This document shows positions 12,060-21,016 of a stretch of DNA of 64,000 bases, in pieces (positions within the stretch are counted from its first letter, which is position 1; each line of letters opens with the position of its first letter). Source of the stretch: Natronorubrum sediminis (GTDB lineage Archaea; Halobacteriota; Halobacteria; Halobacteriales; Natrialbaceae); assembly GCF_900108095.1 (NCBI RefSeq), contig NZ_FNWL01000002.1, positions 1 through 64,000 of the forward strand, written 5' to 3'. Below the pieces are notes generated by a model that did no database searches, was not told the origin of the DNA, and saw only the letters and a program-made list of their open reading frames with translations. Made by a program: the position numbers and the translations under genes.

Positions 12060-12254
12060 TTACGCCGTCGCCGTCTGGGAACTCTTCTTTCGGGTGACGT
12101 AGCCTGCGATCCGGTTACGGACGCCTTTGGACTCGACGGTGGTGAGTTCGGTGACGCTGTCTTTGTTCTGTTCGAAGTCGGTCGTGAACGCCTCCGGGTA
12201 CCGTTCCAAGAGGAGGTTCCCGGTCTTCTTGACGTAGGCCGGTTTGATTGCCAT
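12060..12254 (-). CDS. rps17e: Ribosomal protein S17e
   Basis: 64 residues, beginning MAIKPAYVKKTGNLLLERYP, the usual N-terminus of archaeal S17e, with VRNRIAGYVTRK at the C-terminal end. It is part of the small ribosomal subunit and found in archaea and eukaryotes only. The length matches the archaeal family (about 62-65). A TATA-like element lies about 25 bases upstream (12278-12285). The adjacent genes are not ribosomal. Confidence 0.96.
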   Translation of the reverse strand: MAIKPAYVKKTGNLLLERYPEAFTTDFEQNKDSVTELTTVESKGVRNRIAGYVTRKKSSQTATA

Positions 12255-12277
12255 AGCAGTTGGTTCCGTCCAGAGGC

Positions 12278-12285
12278 TCTTAATC
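12278..12285 (-). promoter_or_regulatory. TATA box of rps17e
   Basis: GATTAAGA on the minus strand, 24-31 bases before the ATG at 12254; the mRNA is probably leaderless. Confidence 0.6.
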
Positions 12286-12410
12286 CCTTTCTCTTTCGCT
12301 TCGTCTCCGGAGACGAAACTGGCCGTAGCGAGCCCTCCGTATTCCGTTTTGCACTTGAGTCGACCGGCGTCGACTACTGAGAAAATCGAACGTCCCGCAT
12401 TCGCGTCGAA

Positions 12411-13394
12411 TCAGGCCCCGTGGCCGGAGACGGGGTGAGAGTCCGGTTTGGACGGCTGTTCGGTTGGACCGTCGTCGTCAGCTTTGCTGATGAGTTCCTG
12501 GAATCGCTCCGAGCGTCCGGCGATGCGATCCATCGTCTCGCTGTCCGGTTCCGTGTCTCGAGATTCGACGAGGAACGTGGTAATGACGACGGTCTTCACC
12601 CACGGCTTGAGGAAGCCGGTGTAGATGGTGAGGAAGACGCCACCAACGAGGACCCAGCTCACCGCCTCGAGCGTCGTCGAGAGCCCACTTAACACGGTTG
12701 CGAGTGGGGTGAGAGCGAGCAGGAGGACGAACGCGGTGGCGTACATGCCGAGGACGATGAGCATGGTGGAACCGAGGACGGGCTTCCAGTGTTTGCCATA
12801 GAGGACGACGCCGTCTCGAGCCGACCGCCACGGATTCTCCTCGTCGCTGACGAACATGTGTGCGATGATCGCTTCGTCGATGTAGGAGGCAGCGATGGCG
12901 ATTGCCTTTCCGACGAATTGGATCAGTTGTTTTAGTGCAGGAACGACGCTAAATAGCCCCGAGAACGACACGACGGCGTCGTTGAACTGTTTGACGACGG
13001 CTTTGATGACCTGATCGACGGCGAAGAGGGCGCTCGCTTCCGTAAATCGCTCGCTCACCTGTGATTTACCGTATCGAAGCTGATCATCGGGAACGTCACC
13101 GGTTTCGACGACGTGGGCAATGACGGCGATGTGGGCCGCTTTGACGAGATAGAGGACGTACCTGCTCAACAGCCGCCAGAACCACGCGAACGCGCCGAGT
13201 GCGACGACTAAGCCGACGACTGCGATCCACCCGGATATCGTTCCGCCCTCGAGAAGGCGGTAGCCGACGTAGAACACGCCGCCGAAGTAGAGGACACTGA
13301 GAACGCCGAGGAGGAGGCCGATCCCCAACCTGAGAAGGACGAATGGGAGTGTTTTCGCGTAGATGCGTGTCGCCTGTCTGAAGTGGAGTACCAT
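12411..13394 (-). CDS. Haloarchaeal multi-pass membrane protein
   Basis: 327 residues. At least five hydrophobic segments can be read: near 18-45, 55-75, 145-175, 205-235 and 240-265. The tail is polar and acidic (about 285-327). I recognise no catalytic motif. The overall look is that of conserved haloarchaeal integral membrane proteins of unknown role. The ATG at 13394 is supported by TATTTAAA (13420-13427) 26-33 bases upstream. Transport or envelope function cannot be inferred. Confidence 0.75.
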   Translation of the reverse strand: MVLHFRQATRIYAKTLPFVLLRLGIGLLLGVLSVLYFGGVFYVGYRLLEGGTISGWIAVVGLVVALGAFAWFWRLLSRYVLYLVKAAHIAVIAHVVETGDVPDDQLRYGKSQVSERFTEASALFAVDQVIKAVVKQFNDAVVSFSGLFSVVPALKQLIQFVGKAIAIAASYIDEAIIAHMFVSDEENPWRSARDGVVLYGKHWKPVLGSTMLIVLGMYATAFVLLLALTPLATVLSGLSTTLEAVSWVLVGGVFLTIYTGFLKPWVKTVVITTFLVESRDTEPDSETMDRIAGRSERFQELISKADDDGPTEQPSKPDSHPVSGHGA

Positions 13395-13419
13395 GTGGCC
13401 CTGCTTGGACCCATGTTCC

Positions 13420-13427
13420 TATTTAAA
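13420..13427 (-). promoter_or_regulatory. TATA box of membrane-protein gene
   Basis: A TTTAAATA-like sequence on the minus strand, 26-33 bases before the start at 13394. Confidence 0.55.
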
Positions 13428-13542
13428 ATCATTCACGAGTACCCCCGAAGACGGATCGGCGAGTGACCCACGGCAGTCGCGGCAACCGTCGACGTACTCA
13501 TCGGGAACGATCGACTGGTGTAGCCGAACAGAAACGGTCGAC

Positions 13543-14169
13543 TCACCACTCCGTGTGCTCGCGGACGCGCTCGAGTGCGTCTTTCTCTCGTCGACTCCCC
13601 GCCCGGTCGACGACGGAGGCGACGTACTCGAGTCGCTCGCGGAGGGTCTCCTCGTCGTAGCCGGGAACACCGAGTCGGGACGCCGCAACGGTGGCTTCGA
13701 CGACGGCTGCGAAGCCGCGGTCGATCGTCGGCACCGTTTTCGATTCGATCGCTGCCTCGACCGGGGAGAGGCGCCACGCTTCCCACTCGGTTCCGTCGCT
13801 CGTTCCAGCGTCGGTCTGCTCGACGGAGACGCGTGCCCACGCGTGTGCACACTCGAGGATTGGCTCTTCGCGTTCGACGATCGAGAGCGCGGCGTCTGCG
13901 AAGACGACGGGGTCGTCGACGAATAAGACGTAGCCTTCGCCCTGTCGGTGGAAGTTCCGACGCGTTCGTGTGTTTCCCCACGTCCGGGCCGTGATTGGCG
14001 CGTCTTCGGCTTCGTCGTCAGCGAAGAGTCCGAGTGCGGCGAAATTCCACAGCCCGTTTGGCCCCAGCGTCGCGACGACGGATTCGGTCACGCCCGAGAG
14101 CGGGAGTGGCCACTCCGTGGATCCTCGTGTCGGTTCGCCTGCGTCGGGGTGGAACGCGTCGTCGCTCAT
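13543..14169 (-). CDS. DUF447 family flavin-binding-like protein
   Basis: 208 residues. The N-terminal region VTESVVATLGPNGLWNFAALGLF followed by ARTWGNTRTRRN is the DUF447 pattern, a split-barrel (flavin-reductase-like) fold. DUF447 genes are known beside tetrahydromethanopterin/methanofuran genes in methanogens and methylotrophs, but the reaction is unsettled. Its ATG overlaps the stop of the CitG-like gene (ATGA at 14166-14169), so the two are co-translated. It is the last gene of the cofD-headed cluster. Confidence 0.82.
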   Translation of the reverse strand: MSDDAFHPDAGEPTRGSTEWPLPLSGVTESVVATLGPNGLWNFAALGLFADDEAEDAPITARTWGNTRTRRNFHRQGEGYVLFVDDPVVFADAALSIVEREEPILECAHAWARVSVEQTDAGTSDGTEWEAWRLSPVEAAIESKTVPTIDRGFAAVVEATVAASRLGVPGYDEETLRERLEYVASVVDRAGSRREKDALERVREHTEW

Positions 14170-15023
14170 ACGCTGATCACCTCGCGCTCGAGCGCGATGA
14201 AGAGCCCTGCGGCCGTCACGTCCGCCGTCGTGCCCGGGTTGATTCCCCGAGAGACGAGGTCGTCCGCGAAGGCTTCGACGGCGTCGGGCTCAGACTCGAG
14301 GCCGTCGTCTGCGAGCAACTGCGCTGCGCGCTCGGAGACATCCGCGGCGACGTCCTCACCGCGGCGATTCGCGACGAGCGTATCCGACCGCTCGGCGAGC
14401 AGTTCCAGGAACACGTCGCCAGTGCGTTTCGACAGCGACTCGGTTTCCTCGGTGTCGGCGAGCCGATCTGCAGCCCAGAACGATCGTTCGAATCCGCTGA
14501 CCCACTCTCGAGCGACGTCGTCTCCGGGCACGCTCCGTTCCATCACGTCGTAGAGGGTCAGCTCCCGTTCCTCGAGTGCCGGAATCGCCTCGCTTCCGCG
14601 ACGAACGTCGAGTGGCTCCATGTCTGCCGGCGGTTCGTCGACGAAGACGTCGACGTGGTCGAACGCGCGATAGAAGCCAGCCGCGTCCGCGACGGTCGTG
14701 TTCTCACAGACGCTCGAAACGGTCGCTCGAGTCAAGTTGTCTCGAACGGCCCGGACCAGCGGGGTGAGCAACAAGAGCGCGCCGAACTGCGTGTTGTCCC
14801 CGCCCTGAGCAGCCATCCCTTCGACGGCACGCTCGAAGGCCGTCCCAATCGGCTCGCCGTCGGCTGCGAGGTCGAGTCCCGTTCGTGCGCCTACGGCACC
14901 TGCGAGGAAGTGTTCGAACCGCAACTCCTCGAGGTCCCGATGTCGGTCGACGTTGCCCGGCTTGGGCGTCCCTGCGACCTCGAGGAGGAGTGCCAGTTCA
15001 GCTTGCTGCGCTGGCGTTCGCAT
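14166..15023 (-). CDS. CitG-like triphosphoribosyl-dephospho-CoA synthase family
   Basis: 285 residues. The family motifs visible are LLLEVAGTPKPGNVDRHRD at the N-terminus, which is the KPGxV(D/S) phosphate-binding loop, plus GGDNTQFGALLLLTPL and the late RGINPGTTADVTAAGLF. In bacteria CitG makes the citrate-lyase cofactor, but no citrate lyase genes are here. Archaeal members are linked by context to one-carbon or pterin cofactors. The gene lies between a zinc mini-protein and DUF447, with a 4-base overlap to the latter. The exact product is unknown. Confidence 0.82.
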   Translation of the reverse strand: MRTPAQQAELALLLEVAGTPKPGNVDRHRDLEELRFEHFLAGAVGARTGLDLAADGEPIGTAFERAVEGMAAQGGDNTQFGALLLLTPLVRAVRDNLTRATVSSVCENTTVADAAGFYRAFDHVDVFVDEPPADMEPLDVRRGSEAIPALEERELTLYDVMERSVPGDDVAREWVSGFERSFWAADRLADTEETESLSKRTGDVFLELLAERSDTLVANRRGEDVAADVSERAAQLLADDGLESEPDAVEAFADDLVSRGINPGTTADVTAAGLFIALEREVISV

Positions 15024-15073
15024 GTCGCCAGCTACGAATCGGGCGGATTAATGACTGTGCATTTCGGGCAGTT

Positions 15074-15295
15074 TTAGCGGTAGATTCGCTGGAAGGCTTC
15101 GCGATACTCGAGCAGTCCCAGTCTGGCCCGTCGTCTCGAGGAGAATCCAAAGCCAACCGCGGGACAGTCGTCGGTCTGGCACTCCCAGCGAAACGTCTGT
15201 GAGTGGGGATCTCTGCTAACCGGGACGTCTTCGTCACACCGGGGGCAGCACCATCCCCAGCGGGTGTCGACTGCGTGCTCGTCTCTCCGACGCAT
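15074..15295 (-). CDS. Small zinc-ribbon protein
   Basis: 73 residues. CCPRCDE (near 16-22) and CQTDDC (near 39-44) form a C-x2-C/C-x4-C zinc-ribbon pattern, followed by a basic stretch SSRRRARLG. The function is unknown. It sits 51 bases upstream of the CitG-like gene and 60 bases downstream of the TIM-barrel gene on the same strand, so it may be part of the same transcript. The length and lack of other domains argue for an adaptor or RNA/DNA-binding role, but that is inference. Confidence 0.65.
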   Translation of the reverse strand: MRRRDEHAVDTRWGWCCPRCDEDVPVSRDPHSQTFRWECQTDDCPAVGFGFSSRRRARLGLLEYREAFQRIYR

Positions 15296-15354
15296 ACTCT
15301 CGTCTCGAGGTTAGCCTCGGGCCTGAAAAGGAACCGTCTACACGACTGGCTACT

Positions 15355-16119
15355 TTATAAGAGGGGTGACGACCAGTCCTGACTGGTCTGCTCGACGACG
15401 GCGTCGTGGACGCGCTCGAGGACGACCGGGTTGTCACTCGGCCGGCCGACGCTGACCGCGTCCGCGCCGTACTCCGCGTACTCGTTGACGGTCGCCTCGT
15501 CGCGGACGCCGTTGTTCGCGACGACGAACAGATCCGTCTCCGCCACGATGTTGCGAACGATCGACTCGGTGTCCATCGCGTCGACGTGGACGAACGACGC
15601 GCCGGCGGACTCGAGGTCTGCTGCGAGCGCGGGAAGGTCGACCCCCGGCACTTCCGCTCGAACTTTCACGCCGACGGTAACGCCGGTCTCAGCCGCCGCT
15701 TGGACGTACCGACGGAGTCGCTCACCGTCTCGGAGCAACGACTCGCCACAGCCGACTGCACAGAGTTCGTCCTGTCTGCAGTGAGCGTTGATCTCGAGGA
15801 GCGCGTCTCGATCCCGACAGATGCGAGCCGCGTCCGGGATCGGGTCGACGGTCGCACTCCGCACGTTGAATCCCGGTTGGAGGTCGACGTCCTCGAGTGC
15901 GGCGAGTTGGGCGTCGATGAAGGCGAGGGGATCGTCCGGGAGGAACTCGGTTCGGTCCCTGTCGACGAGCGCTCTGGCCGCGTCTCGAGCATCCTCGTCG
16001 AGTGCGATACCCCCGAGGAACGCCCCGCCGGCGAACTCGGCTCCGGCTTCGGCCCAGGCCGCGTCGGATTCGCCGCTGAGACTCGCGAGTGCGAGTGGTG
16101 GTGAAAACATCGCTGTCAC
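15355..16119 (-). CDS. TIM-barrel protein related to dihydrouridine synthase/DHOD
   Basis: 254 residues. The FMN TIM-barrel features seen are a QPGFNVRS strand, [59 protein letters not shown] and the phosphate-binding [11 protein letters not shown]. This fits the archaeal group related to NifR3/Dus (TIGR00736-like), whose role is not established. Its ATG overlaps the cofD stop (16116-16119), so it is translationally coupled to cofD. Confidence 0.8.
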   Translation of the reverse strand: MTAMFSPPLALASLSGESDAAWAEAGAEFAGGAFLGGIALDEDARDAARALVDRDRTEFLPDDPLAFIDAQLAALEDVDLQPGFNVRSATVDPIPDAARICRDRDALLEINAHCRQDELCAVGCGESLLRDGERLRRYVQAAAETGVTVGVKVRAEVPGVDLPALAADLESAGASFVHVDAMDTESIVRNIVAETDLFVVANNGVRDEATVNEYAEYGADAVSVGRPSDNPVVLERVHDAVVEQTSQDWSSPLL

Positions 16120-17108
16120 TCGACGACCTCTATCGCCCGTTGGATCGTTCGCGCGACGCGTGCCGCGTCGTCCGGCGTGTCGATACGAATGTCGGTCTGG
16201 AACGTGGGTCGATCGAATTCCGCGTCGTCGGTGTCGTCGACGATGAACGCGTCGGCGAAGGGATACGCCGTCGCGAGCCCTTCCGTATTCGGCGTCGCGT
16301 CGACCGCGCCCATGAGTTCGCCTGCAGGCCCCGAGAACGCGTCGTCACCGAGAAACGGTGAGACGGCGACGACCGTCGTCTCGGAGAGCGCCTTCGCAAC
16401 GCCCGGTAACGTCAACATTGGACCGATGCTGGTGACCGGATTCGAGGGGCCGACGACGACGGTCTCGGAGAGCGCCTCGAGGACGCCCGGTGTGGGTTGA
16501 GCGTTCGACGAGCCGCGAAACTCGACGGTTTCGACGGTCGGCTCGCCGCGGTGGGCGACCCAGAACTCCTGGAAGTGCATCGTGCCGTCTTCGGTGTGGA
16601 CGAGACTCGCGACGGGATCGTTGCTCATCGGCAGGATGTCGATCGAGACGTCGAACGCGTCTGCGAGTCGCTGGGTCGCCTCACATAGCGTGTGTCCCTG
16701 CTGGAGGAGACTCGTCCGTGTGATGTGGACCGCGCGGTCGCGGTCGCCGATCGTCATGAACTCGTCGACGCCGGAGAATCGCCGCCAGTTCGCGAGTTCC
16801 ATTCCGTCTGTCTGTTTTTCCGCTGGGAGGTACTGCGGGCCGCCGGGGAGCCCTGCAGCGTCCGCGATATCGGACAGTGCTGTGTTCGTTCGGTGGGTAT
16901 CGCCGTCGATCCCCCACCACGTCTCGCGATCGAGCACCCCGCCACCCTGAAACAAGAGCGTGTCGACGTCGGGCGAGACGAACAGTCCGCCGAGTTCGAT
17001 ATCGTCGCCGGTGTTGGCGACGACGGTTGTTTCCTCCGGCGAAAAGACGGCACCAGCACCGTCGAGTACCTTCGGTGTGCCGGTGCCCCCGGAGAGGAAC
17101 GTGACCAT
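16116..17108 (-). CDS. cofD: 2-phospho-L-lactate transferase (F420 biosynthesis)
   Basis: 330 residues. It joins the deazaflavin Fo to the lactyl-phosphate unit, making F420-0 (or its dehydro form). [18 protein letters not shown] is the family N-terminus with the phosphate-binding [17 protein letters not shown] with [10 protein letters not shown], and [13 protein letters not shown], are further hallmarks. I chose the ATG at 17108; an in-frame GTG at 17117 would leave too little room to the TATA box (17131-17140). It heads the minus-strand cofactor cluster. Confidence 0.94.
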   Translation of the reverse strand: MVTFLSGGTGTPKVLDGAGAVFSPEETTVVANTGDDIELGGLFVSPDVDTLLFQGGGVLDRETWWGIDGDTHRTNTALSDIADAAGLPGGPQYLPAEKQTDGMELANWRRFSGVDEFMTIGDRDRAVHITRTSLLQQGHTLCEATQRLADAFDVSIDILPMSNDPVASLVHTEDGTMHFQEFWVAHRGEPTVETVEFRGSSNAQPTPGVLEALSETVVVGPSNPVTSIGPMLTLPGVAKALSETTVVAVSPFLGDDAFSGPAGELMGAVDATPNTEGLATAYPFADAFIVDDTDDAEFDRPTFQTDIRIDTPDDAARVARTIQRAIEVVE

Positions 17109-17130
17109 ATGCGTCACTGTCGAGCGAGGA

Positions 17131-17140
17131 TACTTATACT
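17131..17140 (-). promoter_or_regulatory. TATA box of the cofD operon
   Basis: AGTATAAGTA on the minus strand lies 23-32 bases before the cofD ATG and supports the 17108 start and a leaderless transcript. Confidence 0.7.
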
Positions 17141-17182
17141 GTCGGCTGCCCTGCTGTGGCTATGTTCGCCCCGCGTCCCTGC

Positions 17183-18736
17183 TCAATCGCCGATCCAGTC
17201 CGCGAAACTCCCCTCGAGCAGCGTCTCGGATTGCTTGTGGACGTACTCCGTCTGCATGTCCTCGATGGCGTCGGCGATCGAGGCTCCGTCCGCGACGGCG
17301 CTTCGGACGCGTTCGTGTTTCCAGCGAGCTGGCGTAACGCCCTGTCGGACCCGCCGTCGGAGCGGGTAGAGGTACTTCGCCGCCTCCTCTTCGGTTAGCC
17401 CGCGGTTGACGAGGCCGTCTTCGGCGTGAGCCAACAGATCCTCGTAGAGTGCGAGCTTGTCGGTCGTCTCCTTCCCGTCGTTCGTGATCCAGGTGAGGTC
17501 GGCCTCGAGTCCGTCGCGCATCGCCGCGTAGAAGTTTTCTCTGGCGAGTTGCCAGTCGAGTTCGACGACGGGGTGCTCGAGTCTGGTGAGGCTCTCGAGG
17601 ACGCCGGCGAAAGCTGCGAGGAAGGAAATCGAGTCGCGAACGGTCGGCTGGGACGGAATCGGCCGGAACTCGATGCGGGCGTTGGCTGCGGAGCGCGTCG
17701 GTCCGCCGAAGACGGGACGAACCCACCGCCAGTACGTGCTGTGTTTTTGTCGGAAGTGTGGAAACTGATCGTCGAAGCGTTCGCCCGGTTCGACGGGCAT
17801 CGGAACGATGGTGTCGTCGTTGGCGATTCGCGCGACCGCTTCGCCGACGGTGTCGAGGTCGTAGGGGAACCGAACTTTGCCCTCGCCGCTGGCGGGGTCG
17901 TTCAATACCGTCTCGAAGACGCTGATCCGGTGTTCCATCCAGGCGTCCGCGAGAATTTCCTCGGGAGTCGCATCATCGTCGTAGAGATCCGCGGGAAAGA
18001 ACGGCGAGTTGACGCCGAGTGCGAGGAGGGGCGCAGCGGCGCGCAGCGCGTAGTTGAAGTACAGCGGGAGGTCGGGAGCGTGGGCGACCTGATAGTGTGG
18101 CTGGATCGACGTGATGAGGCTCTCGGGCATGACGGTATCGGCCTGCAACGAGACGTTCGGGGCCTCGAGTCGCATGCCGGCGGAGTCGGCCTGATCGGTG
18201 TTGGCCATCGCGTGATAGCGCGCGGAGTCGCTCATGTTCGTCGCGATGCGGATCGATTGCTCAGACCCGTCGGGGGCCGTGACCGTTCGCTCGATGCTGT
18301 CACCGAGGTAGGTTCGGGCGTTTTCGCCCTCCGGTGGAATCGTCCAGAGGCCGTCACTGACCAGTCGCATGCGTTCGGATTTGGTGACGTCGAGTGCCGT
18401 CCGGAGTCGCGCTTTGATCTCCGACTCTTGGGCGGCCAGCCCGTGAGCGTTCAGGGGCTGCGGGCTGGTCGTCATCTCGGCGTTGTGCAAGCCGAGTTCC
18501 TTCTCGAAGCCGATGAGTTCGAGCAACCGACGGGGAACTCGCCGAAGCGTGCAGTCGTCGTTTTTGACCGCGTAGAATTCGTACTCGAAGCCGACGATCG
18601 CCTGTGGGTTGTCGAAGACGCCGTCGTGGACGGCGTCCGTGATCACCTCCGTATTGGCTTGGGCACGCTCGCGAAACTCTTCGCCGTCGACCGCAAGCAC
18701 GTCCGCGACCTGCGCAGCGAGTTCCTCCTCTGGCAT
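17183..18736 (-). CDS. Glutamate-cysteine ligase family protein
   Basis: 517 residues. It belongs to the ATP-dependent carboxylate-amine ligases of the GCS2 type. Seen are IVGFEYEFYAVKND near the N-terminus (acidic metal-binding strand), LGLHNAEMTTSP, the mid-protein SIQPHYQVAHA, and NARIEFRPIPSQPT (E and R of the active site). Haloarchaea use gamma-glutamylcysteine as their main thiol, but the characterised haloarchaeal GshA is shorter (about 360 residues), so this may act on another substrate. The ATG at 18736 is preceded by TTTAAA at the right distance. It is divergent from the ligase gene. Confidence 0.72.
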   Translation of the reverse strand: MPEEELAAQVADVLAVDGEEFRERAQANTEVITDAVHDGVFDNPQAIVGFEYEFYAVKNDDCTLRRVPRRLLELIGFEKELGLHNAEMTTSPQPLNAHGLAAQESEIKARLRTALDVTKSERMRLVSDGLWTIPPEGENARTYLGDSIERTVTAPDGSEQSIRIATNMSDSARYHAMANTDQADSAGMRLEAPNVSLQADTVMPESLITSIQPHYQVAHAPDLPLYFNYALRAAAPLLALGVNSPFFPADLYDDDATPEEILADAWMEHRISVFETVLNDPASGEGKVRFPYDLDTVGEAVARIANDDTIVPMPVEPGERFDDQFPHFRQKHSTYWRWVRPVFGGPTRSAANARIEFRPIPSQPTVRDSISFLAAFAGVLESLTRLEHPVVELDWQLARENFYAAMRDGLEADLTWITNDGKETTDKLALYEDLLAHAEDGLVNRGLTEEEAAKYLYPLRRRVRQGVTPARWKHERVRSAVADGASIADAIEDMQTEYVHKQSETLLEGSFADWIGD

Positions 18737-18760
18737 ACCTCCGAGTGCGGCCCGACTCTC

Positions 18761-18768
18761 TTTAAACC
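18761..18768 (-). promoter_or_regulatory. TATA box of the GCS2-type gene
   Basis: GGTTTAAA on the minus strand, 25-32 bases before the ATG at 18736. The divergent ligase promoter (TTTTAC near 18841) lies less than 100 bases away. Confidence 0.65.
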
Positions 18769-18870
18769 CTGTCCCTCGGATCGACTGGTCACAGGACCGA
18801 ATGGACGTAGAACGGCGATCAGGGGTCGATCTCAGAACCGTTTTACTCTCGAGTGCGTTACTCTCGCCCG

Positions 18871-20679
18871 ATGGAGTTCGCCACGTTCGCCCAACGTGTG
18901 GCCGCGATCGAAGCCGAGCCCGCCGATCTCGAGATCGTTGCACTCGTCACTGAGCTGTTCGAGGAGACGCTCGAGTCGGCCCCACTCGAGGATGGGAATC
19001 CCTGCTCAGACGCCGGGCACGGCACTGCAACTCCCGACGACTTCGACACACCAGACAACCTCGAGATCGTCGCCCGATTCGTCCAGGGGCGGGTCTTTCC
19101 AGCCTGGCAGTCCCGGACGCTCGACATCGGGCCGAGTACGTGCTACGAGGCGATCGCTCGCGCGGCGGGGACGAACGTGCGAACCGACGACGTCGAGGCT
19201 CGACTCGCGGATATCGGTGAGATCGGCGAGGTCGCCGCGAGTTACGACTTCGGCGGACAGCAGGGGCTCGGAGCCTTTGGTGGTGGGTCCTCGAGCGCCA
19301 ATACCACCGATGGGACCGACCTCACGGTTCGGGAGGTCTACGAGACCCTTTCGGAGCTCGCCGCGGCCGAAGGCGCTGGCAGCCAGGATCGAAAGGTCGA
19401 CCTCCTCTTCGGACTGGTCAATCGCTGCTCGAGCGAGGAGGCACGCTATCTCGCTCGGCTCGTCCTCTCGGAGATGCGTATCGGCGTCGGCGAGGGAACC
19501 GTCCGCGATGCGATCGCCGAGGCGTTCGACGTTCCCGGCGGCGAGGTCGAACGCGCGCTGCAGGTCTCGAACGACTACGGGCAAGTCGCTCGAGTGGCGC
19601 GCGACGACGGTCTCGAGGGCCTGACCCAACTCGACCTCGCCGTCGGCCGTCCCGTCCAGGCGATGCTCGCACAGGCCGGCACGGTAACGGACGCCCTCGA
19701 GGAGTGGGAGCAGGCTGCTGTCGAGTGGAAGTACGACGGTGCGAGAATCCAACTGCACTACCAACCGGGCACGAATCCCGACGCTGGAGCGACCGAGGTC
19801 TTCTCGAGAAATATGGAAGACGTGACCGACGCGCTGCCCGAAGTCGTCGAGTTCGCCGAGGAGACACTCGAGGAAGCCGTCATTTTGGACGGCGAAGTGG
19901 TGGCCATCGACGACGACGGCACGCCGCTTCCGTTCCAGGAGGTGCTCAAACGCTTCCGGCGAAAGCACGACGTCGAAAAGGCCCGGGAAGACGTGACGGT
20001 TCGCCCGGTGTTCTTCGATTGTTTGCACGCCGACGGCGACGACTTGCTCGAGGAGCCGTTGACGATCCGCCACGACAGACTCGAGGCGGTTCTGTGCGAC
20101 GGGGACGAACGCTCTCGCTCCCCCGAGAACGTGGACGGACTCTCCCTGCTCTGGCAGAGCGACGACCCCGAGAAAATCGAGTCGATCGACGCCGAGGCGC
20201 TCGAGGGCGGTCACGAGGGGATCATGCTCAAGAACCCCGAGTCGACGTACTCGCCCGGCCGTCGGGGGAAACACTGGCGCAAACGCAAGCCCGACGTCGA
20301 GACGTTGGACTGCGTCGTGACGGGTGCGGAGTGGGGCGAAGGCCGTCGGGCGACGTTCTTGGGCACGTTCGAACTCTCCGTGCGAGCGGGCGAGGCGGGC
20401 GACGAACTCGAGACCGTCGGCAAGGTCGCGACGGGAATCACGGACGAGAAACTTGAGGAACTGACCGAGTTGCTCGAACCCCACATCACTGCCGAGGAGG
20501 GCCAGGAGGTCGACCTCGAGCCCGAAGTCGTCTTCGAGGTGGGCTACGAGGAGATCCAGACCTCGCCGACGTACTCCTCGGGCTACGCGCTTCGATTCCC
20601 GCGGTTCGTGGGGGTGCGTTCTGATAAGGCGACGGCGGACGCGGATTCCCTCGAGCGACTCGAGCGACTTCGCGATTGA
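18871..20679 (+). CDS. lig: ATP-dependent DNA ligase
   Basis: 602 residues. It seals nicks in replication and repair. The N-terminal domain (1-230) is the archaeal/eukaryotic DNA-binding domain. EWKYDGARIQ holds the adenylated lysine (about residue 287), FSRNMEDVT is motif III, VILDGEVVAID motif IIIa, EGIMLKNPES motif IV, and KHWRKRKPD motif V. The OB-fold domain follows. The start at 18871 (MEFATFAQRV) is the family start; the TATA-like TTTTAC lies about 27 bases before it. Confidence 0.96.
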   Translation: MEFATFAQRVAAIEAEPADLEIVALVTELFEETLESAPLEDGNPCSDAGHGTATPDDFDTPDNLEIVARFVQGRVFPAWQSRTLDIGPSTCYEAIARAAGTNVRTDDVEARLADIGEIGEVAASYDFGGQQGLGAFGGGSSSANTTDGTDLTVREVYETLSELAAAEGAGSQDRKVDLLFGLVNRCSSEEARYLARLVLSEMRIGVGEGTVRDAIAEAFDVPGGEVERALQVSNDYGQVARVARDDGLEGLTQLDLAVGRPVQAMLAQAGTVTDALEEWEQAAVEWKYDGARIQLHYQPGTNPDAGATEVFSRNMEDVTDALPEVVEFAEETLEEAVILDGEVVAIDDDGTPLPFQEVLKRFRRKHDVEKAREDVTVRPVFFDCLHADGDDLLEEPLTIRHDRLEAVLCDGDERSRSPENVDGLSLLWQSDDPEKIESIDAEALEGGHEGIMLKNPESTYSPGRRGKHWRKRKPDVETLDCVVTGAEWGEGRRATFLGTFELSVRAGEAGDELETVGKVATGITDEKLEELTELLEPHITAEEGQEVDLEPEVVFEVGYEEIQTSPTYSSGYALRFPRFVGVRSDKATADADSLERLERLRD

Positions 20680-21016
20680 ATGTTTCGGTGGTAGTCGCGC
20701 GTGAGCGTTCAGGTGATAGTGTGAGTGAGCGTTCGGATGGTTTTGCGAGTGAGCGTTTCGACGGCGTCGCTGGTAACCCGTCTCAACCTGGACACGAGGA
20801 TTCCGCGTCCTCCCCAACCGATTCGCTTCGTCACTTCGTTTCCTCGCTCATCCCTCGCACGGGAGCGTCGATCTGCCCTCGCCGTCGCTCGGCCACGATC
20901 GACAGCGCGCGCCACCGCGGTACGGTGAGGGTGTGCTACCGTCGTGGGGACGGTCTGAGTCGGGTGACTGTCCCCATGTAAGCACCCTTAAGAGCTATCG
21001 GAAACTGGATTGGCGT
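20680..21016. repeat. Intergenic region with 24-base triple repeat
   Basis: No gene is seen. Three copies of GTGAGCGTT start at 20701, 20725 and 20749, exactly 24 bases apart, with partly conserved spacers. They lie just after the ligase stop. The right end holds the hisC promoter: CTTAAG at 20987-20992, 25-30 bases before the hisC ATG. Confidence 0.6.

Noticed and set aside
17426..19624. 732-codon frame antisense to the GCS2-type gene and ligase
   Set aside because: Long antisense frames are common in GC-rich genomes. The composition is not that of a haloarchaeal protein, and both real genes have clear family motifs.
19006..20817. 603-codon frame antisense to the DNA ligase
   Set aside because: Same reason: a shadow of the ligase's codon pattern.
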